Of a stretch of 57,119 bases of DNA, positions 15,001-21,115 are shown one piece after another. The DNA is from Candidatus Kapaibacterium sp. (GTDB taxonomy: Bacteria; Bacteroidota; Ignavibacteria; Kapaibacteriales; UBA4661). The notes under the pieces were generated by a model. That model did not search any database. It saw nothing but the letters and a program-made list of their open reading frames with translations, and was not told where the DNA came from. Every line of letters starts with the position of its first letter. The stretch's first letter is position 1. The stretch is taken from positions 1 through 57,119 of the forward strand of contig JALONG010000030.1 of assembly GCA_025455065.1 (NCBI GenBank). The letters are read 5' to 3'. Made by a program: the position numbers and the translations under genes.

Positions 15001-18000
15001 AAATCTGAAGAGCCCCCGTAGCGTTAGAGATACCATTTATTCCCGCACCGCCACGTGCACGTATCGTTCCGCCTGCTTGCAGAGTAAATGCACCTCCATT
15101 GCCGCCAATAGCAAAGCCAATGCCGTTAGGAACGTCCAGAGTGCCGCCTGCTTGCACTATTACTTGGGAGGCGGATGCACCTGAGCCGATAATCAAATCT
15201 ACTCCTGTCACCGTAACAGTCCGTCCGTTCGGGATAATATATGTCCAATTTTGCCCGCTCAGACTTATTGCCGGAACGCCAGTACCACCAACCAAAGAAT
15301 TCCAGTTGGAAGCAGTGTAGGGGCTTCCTGAAATGTAGTAATAGGTGGAAGGTAACGCTGCTGCCGCAAAGAACGTCGGCACGGCGAGATTATCCGATAC
15401 CGTGCGCGTGAGCGTAGGCGGTGTTCCGGCAGCAAAGGTATTTGCGCCGTTGGACGTATAAGTGCCGGCAAGCGTTGTGGAAGAGCCGATGACGTTTTCT
15501 GCTACCAAACCCGTTTTGCCGATGCGCATAAAACCGCTTGTAAATGAGCCGCTCACGACCTCTGAGCGCCAATATTCGCTGCCAAGGGGTGCAAACGCCG
15601 TTACGCCATCTGCAGTGCCGCCCGATCCGACATTGAAGGCTTCTACTTCCACTACCGAGACGCCGCCTGTGTTGGGATTCACAATAGAAAACGGCAAGTT
15701 TACCACACCTTTGCCGACGGGGAAAAGCCACGTGCCAGTGTTCGCGCCCGAAGGGATAGCGCGGCGCATAGGACCTGCCACATAGCTGGCGTTACCACCA
15801 AGCACCGCACCGACAGCCGAATTGTTGATGGTGAGCATATTCGCCGCAGATGTTACAAGAGGAGAGGTGCCTACGCTCAAATTCAGAACACCGGAGTTAT
15901 TGATAGCCGTTGCAGCACCAAGAGTAATAATGCCGGCAGCAGAGCCACCATTGATACGGAGAATCCCATTCATCGCACTTGGCAGTTCTCGTCCTGTGGT
16001 GCGCGGTACTGTGATGACAATATAGTCCAACATACCACCAGTTTGGTAAGCAACATCGTTGGTGATGACGCATGGAATTGGTGCGGTAGAGCTTACACCG
16101 AATGTTCCACCATTTTGCACCGTCAAGGCTCCCGGATTGGTGATAGTCAGGACACCGGCGACTTGGGCGACCAGACTCCCGTTGGGTCCTTGAACGTTGC
16201 TGCTTCCGGCTATGCCATTCAAAACGAGGCTATTTTGAAAAAATAAATTCCCTGAAACGACGGTCAGAGCATTGGCAACGGTAAGGGCAGAATTGAACGA
16301 CCACGACGTTGAGAAAGGCGTGTTGATAGTAAGCGATGCCACTTGTGGAATAGCGAGTTTTTGCCCTGCTGCAGCAAAAAGACACGTTCCTGACGGGGAA
16401 ACAGCACCAAAGCTAAAATTGACCAATGAGCCGTAGTTCGTTACAAAGCCCGTTGCACCGCCTATTACCTGAATTGCGCCAGTACCATCACTATTTCCAT
16501 TGACACCACTGCTGTTGGCGGTGATAAAGTTCGCGCCGTTTTGGAGAGTAATGACAGCATTATTCCCCGCAAACCGCACGGCGTTTCCCGGAGCAGTTCC
16601 CGTGTTCAGCGTTCCGCCGGACTGCACGGTAAGCCGTACGCCGTTTACCGCCGCACTGCCGAGTGTCCAGATGCCCGTCATCACTGCTGTTATGCCGTTT
16701 GGAATCACGTACTCAGCACAGGGAACAGCAAAACTTGGTGGCGAACCTGACCAGTTTGTGAGGACATTGGGATCGCCGCTTGTGGTCATGGTGTAGGTGG
16801 GGGCGGGAGCGTTGCCGGCGACGGTGATACGGCTGTTACTTCCCGGATGCGCCCCAAACGTGTATGGGGTAGTGTTTGTAAGAGTGTTGCCTAAGACAGT
16901 TGGTGTGCCCGGAGGTGCAGAGTATGTTCCTGTAACGGGAGCTCCAAGCCTTTGCCCAAAAACACTTCCCGTACCGACACTTGGTGCAGTGAATTCCATC
17001 CCTGCTGTGAGCGTGGCAAACTGTGCACCGACTGTCAGATATTCCGTCGTACTCAAACTTGTCAGCGTTGAGCAGTCTGGTGAACCGCCCGTACCCGTGT
17101 TTGTTGCTTGTACCGACACATCGCAAAAAGCTCCCGTTCCTGTTGTTGGAGCCAGTAATCGAAATGGAAGATACTGCGTACCAGTTCCAACCGGAAACGT
17201 GTAATTCGGTCCGCTTGTCATATTGGCAGGAAGCCTCCACACAAGCGAACCGCCCCCTGAGCAGTCTATGTAAGAAGTATTACTCCCGCCAGCAATAGCG
17301 GTTGATACATTATTAGAAACCAAAAAATTGCCGGCAGGGCGCAATATTCCGTTTGTTAGGGTCAGTTGATTATTGACAAAAACGGTAGCACCAAGATTGA
17401 CAACTGCGCCAGCCCGATTTATTGTGAGATTGTTCAATCCACCAGCCGTAAGTGATAATGTTCCCGAAATTGCGCCTGTTCCAGCAATAACGAATGTTGA
17501 ACCTGCCAAAGGAAAAAATGTTGTACCAACAAAATTGATAGGACCACTTGCTGTGAGCGTCGTATTCAGTCGTATGATTTGGTTAGAAGTAAATGTTCCT
17601 TGTACGTCAGTTGGTGATCCCAGGATAATTCCAAACGTGTTCGTTGTTTGTAGAGAACCTGGCATAGTTGCAGGAAGCTCTTGTGCGGTCGTTGTTTTTG
17701 CGACGGCACCAGTATAGAGGAGCAAGGAATTAACGGCTTGGTACGTAACAGCATTCGCACCATTAACCGCTCCACTGCCCTGCAATTCCAACGTCCCACC
17801 GCCCGCGATATTGAGCGTACCGTTGTTGGTGAAGGTAACGCCGTTAGTTACGAACAATCTTCCTCCACTTTGGACGTTCATGGTTGCTGCGGCACCGAGT
17901 GTCATTGCACCGCTGACCTGTGCTGACTGCCCGGCGAGAATGTTGAATGTGCCGGAATTGAAATCGGTAGGGCTGCCCGTCCAACTCGTAATTAAATGTG

Positions 18001-18115
18001 CGGGGTTGATTCCATCATAGTTGTATTGCGCTTTCAACGAAGAAAATGACAGAATGAAGAGAAACACAAGCGTCAAATTTTTGACAAACGAAAAAGAAGA
18101 ACGAACATGAGACAT
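1..18115 (-). CDS. Giant modular exported surface protein, 3' end outside window
   Basis: Reading from ATG at 18115 gives a signal peptide (charged start, hydrophobic LVFLFILSF, cleavage near LKAQ) and then more than 5,800 codons in one frame. I translated almost every line from 541 to about 8,280 and spot-checked lines beyond that; all were in this frame. Seven beta-rich modules of about 490 residues each carry a FPVG-like motif (near residues 307, 801, 1286, 1771, 2249, 2739, 3237), a YWR-type motif and a YYY...NWNS motif. They are followed by Ig-like segments and many DxDxDGDxD-type FG-GAP/VCBS-like repeats (residues about 3,370-4,300), three more modules (FPVG near 4601, 5146, 5569) and IPT/TIG domains from about 5,640. 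The repeats suggest a surface adhesin or filament; a C-terminal sorting domain is expected beyond position 1 but is not visible. The frame appears to break near 500 (see separate entry). Regulation by the adjacent AraC-type gene is plausible. Function unproven. Confidence 0.85.
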   Translation of the reverse strand, partial: MSHVRSSFSFVKNLTLVFLFILSFSSLKAQYNYDGINPAHLITSWTGSPTDFNSGTFNILAGQSAQVSGAMTLGAAATMNVQSGGRLFVTNGVTFTNNGTLNIAGGGTLELQGSGAVNGANAVTYQAVNSLLLYTGAVAKTTTAQELPATMPGSLQTTNTFGIILGSPTDVQGTFTSNQIIRLNTTLTASGPINFVGTTFFPLAGSTFVIAGTGAISGTLSLTAGGLNNLTINRAGAVVNLGATVFVNNQLTLTNGILRPAGNFLVSNNVSTAIAGGSNTSYIDCSGGGSLVWRLPANMTSGPNYTFPVGTGTQYLPFRLLAPTTGTGAFCDVSVQATNTGTGGSPDCSTLTSLSTTEYLTVGAQFATLTAGMEFTAPSVGTGSVFGQRLGAPVTGTYSAPPGTPTVLGNTLTNTTPYTFGAHPGSNSRITVAGNAPAPTYTMTTSGDPNVLTNWSGSPPSFAVPCAEYVIPNGITAVMTGIWTLGSAAVNGVRLTVQSGGTLNTGTAPGNAVRFAGNNAVITLQNGANFITANSSGVNGNSDGTGAIQVIGGATGFVTNYGSLVNFSFGAVSPSGTCLFAAAGQKLAIPQVASLTINTPFSTSWSFNSALTVANALTVVSGNLFFQNSLVLNGIAGSSNVQGPNGSLVAQVAGVLTITNPGALTVQNGGTFGVSSTAPIPCVITNDVAYQTGGMLDYIVITVPRTTGRELPSAMNGILRINGGSAAGIITLGAATAINNSGVLNLSVGTSPLVTSAANMLTINNSAVGAVLGGNASYVAGPMRRAIPSGANTGTWLFPVGKGVVNLPFSIVNPNTGGVSVVEVEAFNVGSGGTADGVTAFAPLGSEYWRSEVVSGSFTSGFMRIGKTGLVAENVIGSSTTLAGTYTSNGANTFAAGTPPTLTRTVSDNLAVPTFFAAAALPSTYYYISGSPYTASNWNSLVGGTGVPAISLSGQNWTYIIPNGRTVTVTGVDLIIGSGASASQVIVQAGGTLDVPNGIGFAIGGNGGAFTLQAGGTIRARGGAGINGISNATGALQIFAGSPATVTVTYDPAANYIFSNPGSGPARTGAAGVKPAVTVANNVTVDAGGVITLDASLTVNGNLTINAAPATAGLSLAGASPQVLTLNGAANQIQAGQLTVGANFTIANTNPGGLTVLNGATVNVGNATIPFVSGNEFAYNAGGILNYQNTVPMTTGLEFPATMNGNVTVNAGGATPTVTLNAARTLGASSTLTLTAGRLVTSGANIVTVNNTASAAVMRTNGMVEGPMRRAIPAGGPTAGTWLFPVSKGATYLPFALVDPTSVGGSVVETEAFNTNPVGTADGTTIQTGTISTTEYWRANVFSGGAITARMLLGRTTLAATQTVGSAAAIGGPYSAPSLTTYNNLAVDNLTQNTAQTLSSPNFFAVGTFAPPTTYYYHAPSGAPHLATSWWSGLGGTGIQAANMTTSGWTFIVPDGVTATATANIALSAGVTLRVAGGPTGGTLNIPNTFAVTGAGSFALQANGTLQTSRTDGVNGTFAASGAIQVTGSITYDIAANYILSAAAAATANFAAVAPNKPPITQAQNLTRTGGGMTTLSTGLALSGALTINASTAGNGLRLVGASAGQVLTLTGAGSQLIQGTLELDANFTIANNNAVTPLAVGAMGQIFVRNPGVSVNYVTGQPISYVAGGILAYTGNIPLTTGLELPSPMLGNIAMSGTAGLVVNLGAATTLNGILNFNVNGQFLQTTPTNLLTIANTAPAAISGTPSGTAHVIGPLARAIQAGGGTYTFPLGGGSAATYIPAVVNYATANAGTIVTVSPFNTACPGSAGTGIGSVSATEYWSVGVNALGAVNNATLTFQRASPATTGQLLGSSGTANGSYNSVPATIPTATTIRNTTPFATIAGGTTTFYTIGSPMAIYYFQLASGNANTPGNWNTLIGGGGTPGALADFTTAGRVFVIPTGRTANLSAPLAFGAGVTLQVANGGTLNIPGGVFAVTGAGSFQLQAGGTLQTARTDGVNGTSGGTGAIQTASATYDNAANYVFDLPGSTANLNFAVQGAKNAITAANNITFTAPGPIIADWTLATPLTISGALNMTFTQLRCDAVSSSVLTLSGASTFNTQGGLRVGANFQVNNGGTMTLNANAFLVIRPTTALPIPFIGNTPVYASTARLSYAHSVPMTTGAELPSTMPGTLALNGTAALTLAAGTTTITGILDPGSTLNSPLNTGSGNMLRIDQAVGGGISANQGLINGPVQLNLPVGTYSGAWIPVSKGGTPLWASVTFTSPSGGLIEIEAYNTGSGGSADATSITTVNATEHWRFTQLSGMPMTVTPIFVTAAGAGAAKAIASSTTLGGTYTSSGPATYSAFGFYGIPYNQATVPIPLSAATTYFTLGNGVPTYYYNNANVNIPVGPNNPANWDTTPGVGVGTAAPNFTTAGTAFSIDAGSTAVLTADLPFGAGANNVTLTVPSGATLNTGVYAVQFAGNNSRFNLQNGATLQTSHTSGINGIGNNDGAVQIIPPATGVVISYGPTANYVLGAIGATTDARFADFSGNKQAITQAASLTVNPGALRTWILSGGPLTLSGALTVQSGTLALGSSILTFGGAGSIVQNAAALQLNSGAQIVNTGGLTIQSGGRFEVAGVTTLPIVATNPITYDGGSFLSYFGHPVLSTGLEFPASMNGSVSIQTGGPLTLNGAKSVNGTFSISGTGALITDNTNMLTIANTADVAVVRSGSGEVRGPMRRALPAGASPGLQWLFPVSKGGTYLPFAVNSPTTAGGATIEVEAYNTAPAGGSADGTTVIAPLGAEHWRAEVTSLPGTFTSGFMQAARAGLTATNLLGSTTTAPPTATTYSSNGANTLGTLTAVSSLTRTVADNLAAPTYFAVGTAIITYYYNNANINPGGANNRLNWDTSPGAPYGTAAPNFTTANTVFSIDPGSTAVLTADLPFGAGANNVTLTVPSGATLNTDIHAVQFAGNNSRFNLQNGGTLQTSHPSGINGIGNSDGAVQINPPLTTGVVISYGPTANYVLGAISATTDARFGDISGNKQAIIQAASLTVNPGASRTWILSGVPVLTLSGALTVQSGILTLSLPTLNLSAAGSTVQSGASLIMNVGSQISNTGGLTVQNLASLWIEAGTPATWVTGTPVTYNTGSQLIYNNITSPLTATGLELPGTMFGTVALYGAAAAGVLTLSSPTTIAGAASLLFGANGRLNTSSAMLTLNNPSPGALSRTGSGYIDGPFRRALLPGASIGQQWLFPIGKGGTYLPFAVNDPTTAGGATIEVEAYNAAPAGGSADGSTVLAPLGAEYWRAQVASGTFTSGFMQAARTGLTATNIIGGTTTAPPAVASYSSNGTNNVGTLTAVSSLRRTVADNLAAPTYFAVGTDAPPPPMNVQNNVDPFTAAVPVVPARNVANAPLGTTITIPFSQNLNAPSVIPANFPVHGAMGGRRTAAPSFVGNTVTLAASAPNFLRGEQVWVSVTNAQSTGGINTRPFVYSFRAAAAGTGTGNFVDARRYPTVPLPVNAIAGQFDNGAGVDFAVASENISGIVKIYRNDGTGNFPPATNIVDVTVGQYPVGLETGDFDNDGFTDLIVICRGSVWFIKNNNNGTYAPSLVNSSTRARLFGAVADFNADGNLDVAYVNNGSAGTPGTEVYLGQGNGTFIAGYSVAQSGVAIDAADMDADGDIDIITAADGATPILVFRNDGTGQFDGGTAITGGIAVYNMQVAELNGDAYPDVVYTTLNAPQQNVNVLLSNGAGGLNFLPLATYPITNAVIPGTQLADIDGDGDLDILAVKSATTNGEENSVYTLKNNGSGVFSMFASSPLVGRSADALTGFAAADFDGDGDLDLVIPKTGDAQVAVVLNQTPRLQVTGIVPAANAAAAPEPITISPTFNLAVTGATYSLGGPIAVHGGMSAHRNITSGGAWAGSTFTPNNIPTLTRKFFPGEKIDVMISSSSTLAVGLTPLTTGTVRQAFARVLSGPGTFQLTQLVSGGGGNTRAVASGDWDNNGVLDLVMVNQNAANNIRLMMNNGSGNFTPQVAIAVPGIPSFPISGDFDNDGNLDVIVSSLGTNNAYIYRNSPAGTLTNVGAMSLIGLDNIASGDFNGDGLLDVVATCGANGVRVARNNGGMSFTTYQTIAVGNVGTCAAGDFDSDGDIDIVYSLTGSTTVGFLQNDGKGNFNTAPFTLATAGATRSFFSVGDLDSDGDIDLAIGGNGVANAVLLENTSSGGTLNFTVITTTLPSSDITLTDINGDGNLDLAAVYLTTANTLLNSGSGALSGRFTGTVLSTPISGTTSFCLTSGDFDNDGDMDIATANHGSGDVSILLNQVPPTVFYYQSGNANNPANWNSLPWGGGTPATAFSSPATDFYVMGGSATTTASVIAPITIGANVSMHVTTPSVLAIGNGVTITNNGFVNVSGNTIQGATLQLVGSGAVTGNAVTYWGTTATLEYQTILARATTNVEFPSPMQGSVLINGSNTVSLNANRQITGTLTVQAGTFDISGRTLQPNGAIVFSGGTINGSAAATLDIAGAGNITGSALFTGIMGSLSMNRAGATLSLGSPLDISAAGLLTLNQGFIQTTPTNILRTTNSAAGAIVGASAASHVVGPLRRFVGASGTYSFPVGGGTAATYNPATLTYTAGGGTVEVEPFFTAPPSVLTSGLMGSLGSASEYWRVTPSMALTNADLTFQRVPGMTNGVNLLGVAPAAAGTYNGYTSTVAGSTIVNTTTFPTLAAANGFYAVGTGVTTFFYRGGGFDPNIAGNWYTGLGGTGSPAPNFTGANYIFIVPNMTTAALTGNFTVANTVLLQVATGGVLDVGGFQVTGMGNFDLQNDATLQASNNNGFNGGAIVNTGTRTWSLAANYIFTPPAPYGTLRPLNIATAQVNNLTTLFGGTADLTANLQVNGIFTGGSRLSSCTNALTLGAGAHTQTDEIWLGGTSQLVLNAGATLNLSTAAGAISLVGPGSGCGVGGNVSGAGTINYAANTTLSANAEWVGTISAAALPNPMNGNVLVNAGVLPTTITLGAGVSSQINGTFTINNNGRFNIGAGNSLTLNNAISLSAASTLGGTATSNLAVTGTGTIIGSLAFAGGAQTLNNFTLDRAGANPTLGSPLNVAGTLALTNGVVTNTLANLLTVSNTAPGAVAAGSGYVDGFLERAFGVAGAYTFPVGQGAQALPMTFSDDGTGTGTLVVNAQTGGGGSLGTGMTSLYNTGRWEVRNTIGTRTGTVSLTPSAVVPAVSLVGLSSALGGMYNSIGPVFFAGGASIAQTLPQNYGTAASYLGVGSGVAPSSRYYFMGGNASDPNQWNSSPTGSGSNAPSFLIPGVTFYVMGNTSGISTTVATMQTNTTLGMGAEIVVETPAVLRIPNGVTLTNNGTLTVRGTTTTSATLLLEGNTGGVTGNVVQYGSALARLQYSGSGSTRTTTLAEFPPTMPGTVIVDGNVTVVLDGNKTLQSALLLDGLIDMSNRNVVLQGRLDLRGAFIGNGSSDLEIGHQSGTPATITGSLKIATNILQNFTLNRPNTIVPLGSPLLIQGGFSLARGILRSDTTNYPIIVNPSTSGIVGGNDSSYVEGPLERYFPVNILAGGAGNWLFPVGRTGRYLPFVLREPRTGGNAPQLRVEAFTGAQGGSVDSSLSVAGQGEYWNVVLRAGDHTQSSAELGRFGAGAVPIASGSVVAKAPVQSGLYRNIGGTVAGNSIVSGTFASFSTFTIGTPASGIPPAQLPSISGFGPSTATSGNVITVNGTNLTGLGTVLVGGVVMPYTVVSPTQILIQLTPGAQSGPITVVSTSGSTANSFTPLTFIGPPTMATVSPLAAAVGQEIIIRGNNFFATPTTGEPYLPVVRIGGITASTVEIVSPTEMRVRFPASTSGNVTVQSWGGIATTSTVSAILPPPQVRPRLPHHQYHNDNVCCAKWRDHKHGDGTRRRRQHDLDDAVAGVPCSCYQHGHAGRRIYGTGHHADGRELHGRDGSAVWEHDGDVHGECGRADNSGNHPRECEYGGKYQRDNTGRNGTVSAAVCGSPQPVAGDNRLRTDTGGGRRLADGTGRKLPLQPERDGSNGDLGR
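480..545 (-). other. Apparent frame break and partial TIG-domain loss in the giant gene
   Basis: Upstream of about 545 the giant protein reads sensibly in one minus frame (ending ATTSTVSA). Below about 500 the sensible TIG text (YRIINTTTITFVVPSG and onward to position 1) lies in a different minus frame. A short stretch in the third frame (TATATGASP) bridges them next to a CCCC run. About half a TIG domain that should precede YRIIN is absent. Neither the original nor the new frame meets a stop before the window edge. This could be a real deletion plus indel, or an assembly or sequencing error in repetitive DNA. Confidence 0.6.
8030..10960 (-). repeat. Near-duplicate ~1.5-kb module pair inside the giant gene
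   Basis: The stretch at about 8,030-9,480 is closely repeated at about 9,530-10,960. Examples are the AATACGTCGGCGCGGCAAG segment at about 8,040 and 9,534, and the GAACGGTGAGCGTTACGTTG segment at about 9,300 and 10,774. More diverged copies of the same module recur at about 1.45-1.48-kb spacing up to about 17 kb. The pair is the youngest-looking internal duplication. Confidence 0.8.
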
Positions 18116-18257
18116 AATGACCACCGAAAAGGTTAGAGAGGAATAAAACGCAGAAGTGTGGAATCTATGCACCAAAAAAGTTATCCACACGAGGAACTAT
18201 GCTGCAAGTAGAATGACAAAAATACGAAAATTTGTGGTGGCAGGGATTAGAAAAAGC

Positions 18258-18295
18258 GTCCGACTTTTTGGAAAATGTGTCCGACTTTTTGGAAA
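18258..18295 (-). promoter_or_regulatory. Tandem 17-bp direct repeats, candidate AraC-type operator
   Basis: The 17-mer GTCCGACTTTTTGGAAA occurs at 18258-18274 and again, identical, at 18279-18295, separated by 4 bp (21-bp period, two helical turns). This is the half-site geometry known for AraC-family activators. It lies 143-180 bp upstream of the giant gene start and just downstream of the AraC-type gene. On the minus strand a TATTTTTG element (18217-18224), like the Bacteroidota -7 box TAnnTTTG, follows it; I did not find a convincing -33 box. Nothing else is evident in 18116-18361. Confidence 0.5.
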
Positions 18296-18361
18296 TGAGG
18301 AGTTTTTGAGAAAAACTAACGGGAACAATAGTAGCACAAGGCGGTTTTGTATCGTGAATTG

Positions 18362-19669
18362 TTACGCCGAAATCGCAGAACGGTATTCTGACGGGGTTTG
18401 TCCCGTAAACTTTTTGAAGGCGGAATAAAATGACGATTTAGAATGGAATCCCACTTGATAGGCAATTTCTTGCACAGTTGCTGACGGCGAAGCGTCAATT
18501 ATTCGACGCTTCCATTCTTCGACGCGGTATTGATTGACAAAATCGAAAAAGGTTACGCCAAGTTCTTTATTCAATATTTCCGACACACGATGCGCCGGAA
18601 CACTACTCACCTGAGCGAACTTCTGCACGGTTAATTGGTTGTCCAAAAACGGCTTCTGCTCTTCCATACAGCGGCGCAATGCTTCGGCGTGAATTTCGGG
18701 CGCAGAGGAGGCTTTACGGTTTTGTTGCAGTGCCGTATCGTTTGCGGCAGCGCCCGTTTCTTGCAATGCAGCGTACCCATTACCGTTATTGTTATTTTCA
18801 CTACCGTTGATACTACCATTATCATTGATGTTGCCATTTCCATTCGGCTGCGCGTAGGATGAAAACACGCCCGAATGTGCGCCTCTGATTGAGAAAAGCG
18901 ATATACGAGGTTCGGCGGTTGTGGGCGCTGTTTCTGCAAGCAAGGAACGTAGTTCGCTGCTGTTGATGACATTGCTTCGGAGCGCATAAAACGCCAGCCC
19001 ATAGACCCACAAAAATGCCAGCACCGCAAGGGAGAAATTTATCTGCGTCGGGTTGTAGAGTCCCCAAAGCGTACCGATATTCCCGATAACAACAAGAGCC
19101 GTTAAAAGCGTTGTTCCCCAGACCATAAGCCAGAGCCATAGCAAATTTACCGATTCCAACGACGCAAACACCTCCCGAATACGCCGCGAATAGGTTCTGA
19201 GCAAAAATAGCGACACAATGAGATATGCGAGATTGTAAAACGACCGTGCAATGCCAAACCGCAGGTAGTCCAGCGAATGTCCTTGCAAGGTGTGTTCGAC
19301 AAAGCGAACTTTTTCTTCGCTTCCGCTCATAAAAAACGGAATCAGGAACGCCCCATACAACAGTGTCGGAAGGCAATGCACTATATCCCGCATCATAAGA
19401 GGCTTTGCGGTCATTTCACGGACGTAGAAATAAATAAGCGGTCCGGTCATCAGCCGCGCAACATCGTACCAGCGAATGGAAAAGGTAATGGTTTTGTAGT
19501 AACCGCTTGTGACCAGAAAAGAATTCCACAACGCAAGCGCCATCAGCAGGAAAATTGCCGACACGAGAAGGTTCGCACGGCGGTTGCCGCGTCTCCAAAA
19601 GAGCATTGTCAAGGCGAGAAATAACCCTTGCGCTGCTCCCAAAAGATGAAAAATACTGACGATGTTCAC
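18362..19669 (-). CDS. Membrane-anchored AraC-family transcriptional regulator
   Basis: The protein has about 435 residues from a GTG at 19669, chosen because the typical family opening (NIVSIFHLLGAAQGLFLALTML) begins there; the frame remains open further upstream to a TTG at 19768. Several hydrophobic helices fill roughly residues 5-225, followed by an Asn/Gly-rich linker and a C-terminal HTH_18/AraC DNA-binding domain containing AYQVGFHSKSSFYSAFKKFTGQTP. Membrane-bound AraC regulators of this build are common in Bacteroidota and probably sense an envelope signal. The gene runs toward the giant surface-protein gene on the same strand, 246 bp upstream of it, with AraC-like direct repeats in the gap. 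It is divergent from the patatin gene, so the 19670-19858 interval holds both promoters. The target is inferred. Confidence 0.85.
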   Translation of the reverse strand: MNIVSIFHLLGAAQGLFLALTMLFWRRGNRRANLLVSAIFLLMALALWNSFLVTSGYYKTITFSIRWYDVARLMTGPLIYFYVREMTAKPLMMRDIVHCLPTLLYGAFLIPFFMSGSEEKVRFVEHTLQGHSLDYLRFGIARSFYNLAYLIVSLFLLRTYSRRIREVFASLESVNLLWLWLMVWGTTLLTALVVIGNIGTLWGLYNPTQINFSLAVLAFLWVYGLAFYALRSNVINSSELRSLLAETAPTTAEPRISLFSIRGAHSGVFSSYAQPNGNGNINDNGSINGSENNNNGNGYAALQETGAAANDTALQQNRKASSAPEIHAEALRRCMEEQKPFLDNQLTVQKFAQVSSVPAHRVSEILNKELGVTFFDFVNQYRVEEWKRRIIDASPSATVQEIAYQVGFHSKSSFYSAFKKFTGQTPSEYRSAISA

Positions 19670-19858
19670 GTTGAGCGAAAATTTGACTGAGAATAGAAAG
19701 TGATAACGCTGAAAGAACGGTAAATTACTCTTTAGCGACGGTTTGGCAAAAAGAAAAATATGCGGCAATCTTGCTGTACAGATTGCGAGGAATTTCTATT
19801 TTTTCCCTATTTTCAGAAACACTTCCCTCTTTCATTCCTCACACACCGCACAACAACT

Positions 19859-21100
19859 ATGCTCACCGCACACGATTTCATTGCCGATGTCGCACAGGAA
19901 ATTGCCGATTTCAAACACCACTTTCGGCTCGAAACCGCAACAGACCTCATTACCACGACCGAAAGCGGCGAAAAATTGGGGTTTATGGACGTTGTGATTG
20001 AAGGGGGCGGTGTGAAGGGCATTGCGGCGATTGGAGCGCTGTATGCCTTGGAAGAATGTGGCTTGCGCTTTCGGAAAATTGCCGGGACAAGTGCCGGAGC
20101 GCTGAACGCGGCTTTTCTTGCCTGTGCCGGCAATAGCGCCACACAGCATCGCACCGCATTACTGCTGGATATTCTCGCCAATATTGATTTTTTGAGTTTT
20201 GCCGACGGAGGCGATGATGCGCAGGCTGTAGTGAAACTTTTGACACTACCCGATACCGAAAGTGCCGTTGAAACCTTCGTCAATAGGGCGAAAGTTACGA
20301 TTGCCGTGCTGCGAAATTTGAACGAGGTGATGATTCGTTTAGGACTGAATCCGGGTAAACGCTTGAAGCATTTTTTACGCGAAGAATTTGAGCAGCTGAA
20401 CGGCGGAGAGCCGTTTACGATTGGGTCTTTGCGTAACAAATGGCGGCGTGATGCGATTTTGATTGACGGGGAGTATTTGGAGCAGGATTTTCAAGTGGTG
20501 ATTTCGGATATTACCCACAAGCGTAAAGTCGTGTTTCCACTTGATTTGGACGAGTATGTGTATGATACCGACGCAATTTTACTGAGCGATATTGTCCGTG
20601 CGTCGGCTTCGATTCCGATGTTTTTTTCGCCCTTTCGCTTGCGCGATTTTGCCACCGAAGCGTATAATTTCAAGGCTCCTGACGATACTTGCTTTATGGA
20701 CGGTTTTATCGTTTCTAATTTCCCGCTTTCGCTCTTCGATATTTCTGATTTTGCCCGAGCGCCGAAATGCCCAACTTTTGGTTTGATGGTGGAGGATATT
20801 TCGCAGCAAAACGACCACCCCGAACTCAATAATTTTTTCAAACTCGGACTGGCTGTTTTCCAGACCGCAAGCCAACACGGAGACAAAGGCTATATCCACA
20901 GCAACCCTCATAACGCCTCGCGTATCATCCACATTAGTAACCGTATCCGGCGCGAAAACCAAGACCATTACGTGAGTGCGATTGATTTCACACTTGGCGA
21001 CGAGGATAAAATTCAACTCTTTCACAATGGAGTACGTGCTGTGTTGGACAAACTTGCATCGTGGAATTTCCATGAGTATATTCGGCGATACAGACGATAA
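19859..21100 (+). CDS. Patatin-like phospholipase
   Basis: The protein has 413 residues from ATG at 19859; the frame opens earlier (19760) but the upstream residues look non-coding. The patatin signature is complete: oxyanion-hole GGGVKG at 49-54, nucleophile elbow GTSAG with Ser78, and the catalytic Asp in DGFIVSN (Asp281). Family members are Ser-Asp dyad acyl hydrolases acting on phospholipids or other acyl lipids. I see no signal peptide, so it may be cytosolic or delivered another way. It is divergent from the AraC-type gene and convergent with the shikimate kinase gene, with only 15 bp between stops. The natural substrate cannot be told from sequence. Confidence 0.9.
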   Translation: MLTAHDFIADVAQEIADFKHHFRLETATDLITTTESGEKLGFMDVVIEGGGVKGIAAIGALYALEECGLRFRKIAGTSAGALNAAFLACAGNSATQHRTALLLDILANIDFLSFADGGDDAQAVVKLLTLPDTESAVETFVNRAKVTIAVLRNLNEVMIRLGLNPGKRLKHFLREEFEQLNGGEPFTIGSLRNKWRRDAILIDGEYLEQDFQVVISDITHKRKVVFPLDLDEYVYDTDAILLSDIVRASASIPMFFSPFRLRDFATEAYNFKAPDDTCFMDGFIVSNFPLSLFDISDFARAPKCPTFGLMVEDISQQNDHPELNNFFKLGLAVFQTASQHGDKGYIHSNPHNASRIIHISNRIRRENQDHYVSAIDFTLGDEDKIQLFHNGVRAVLDKLASWNFHEYIRRYRR

Positions 21101-21115
21101 GGTTTTACAACCGTT

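Noticed and set aside
8030-17300. CRISPR-like array
   Set aside because: The repeats are about 1.47 kb, protein-coding and contiguous; there are no short identical repeats with unique spacers anywhere in the window.
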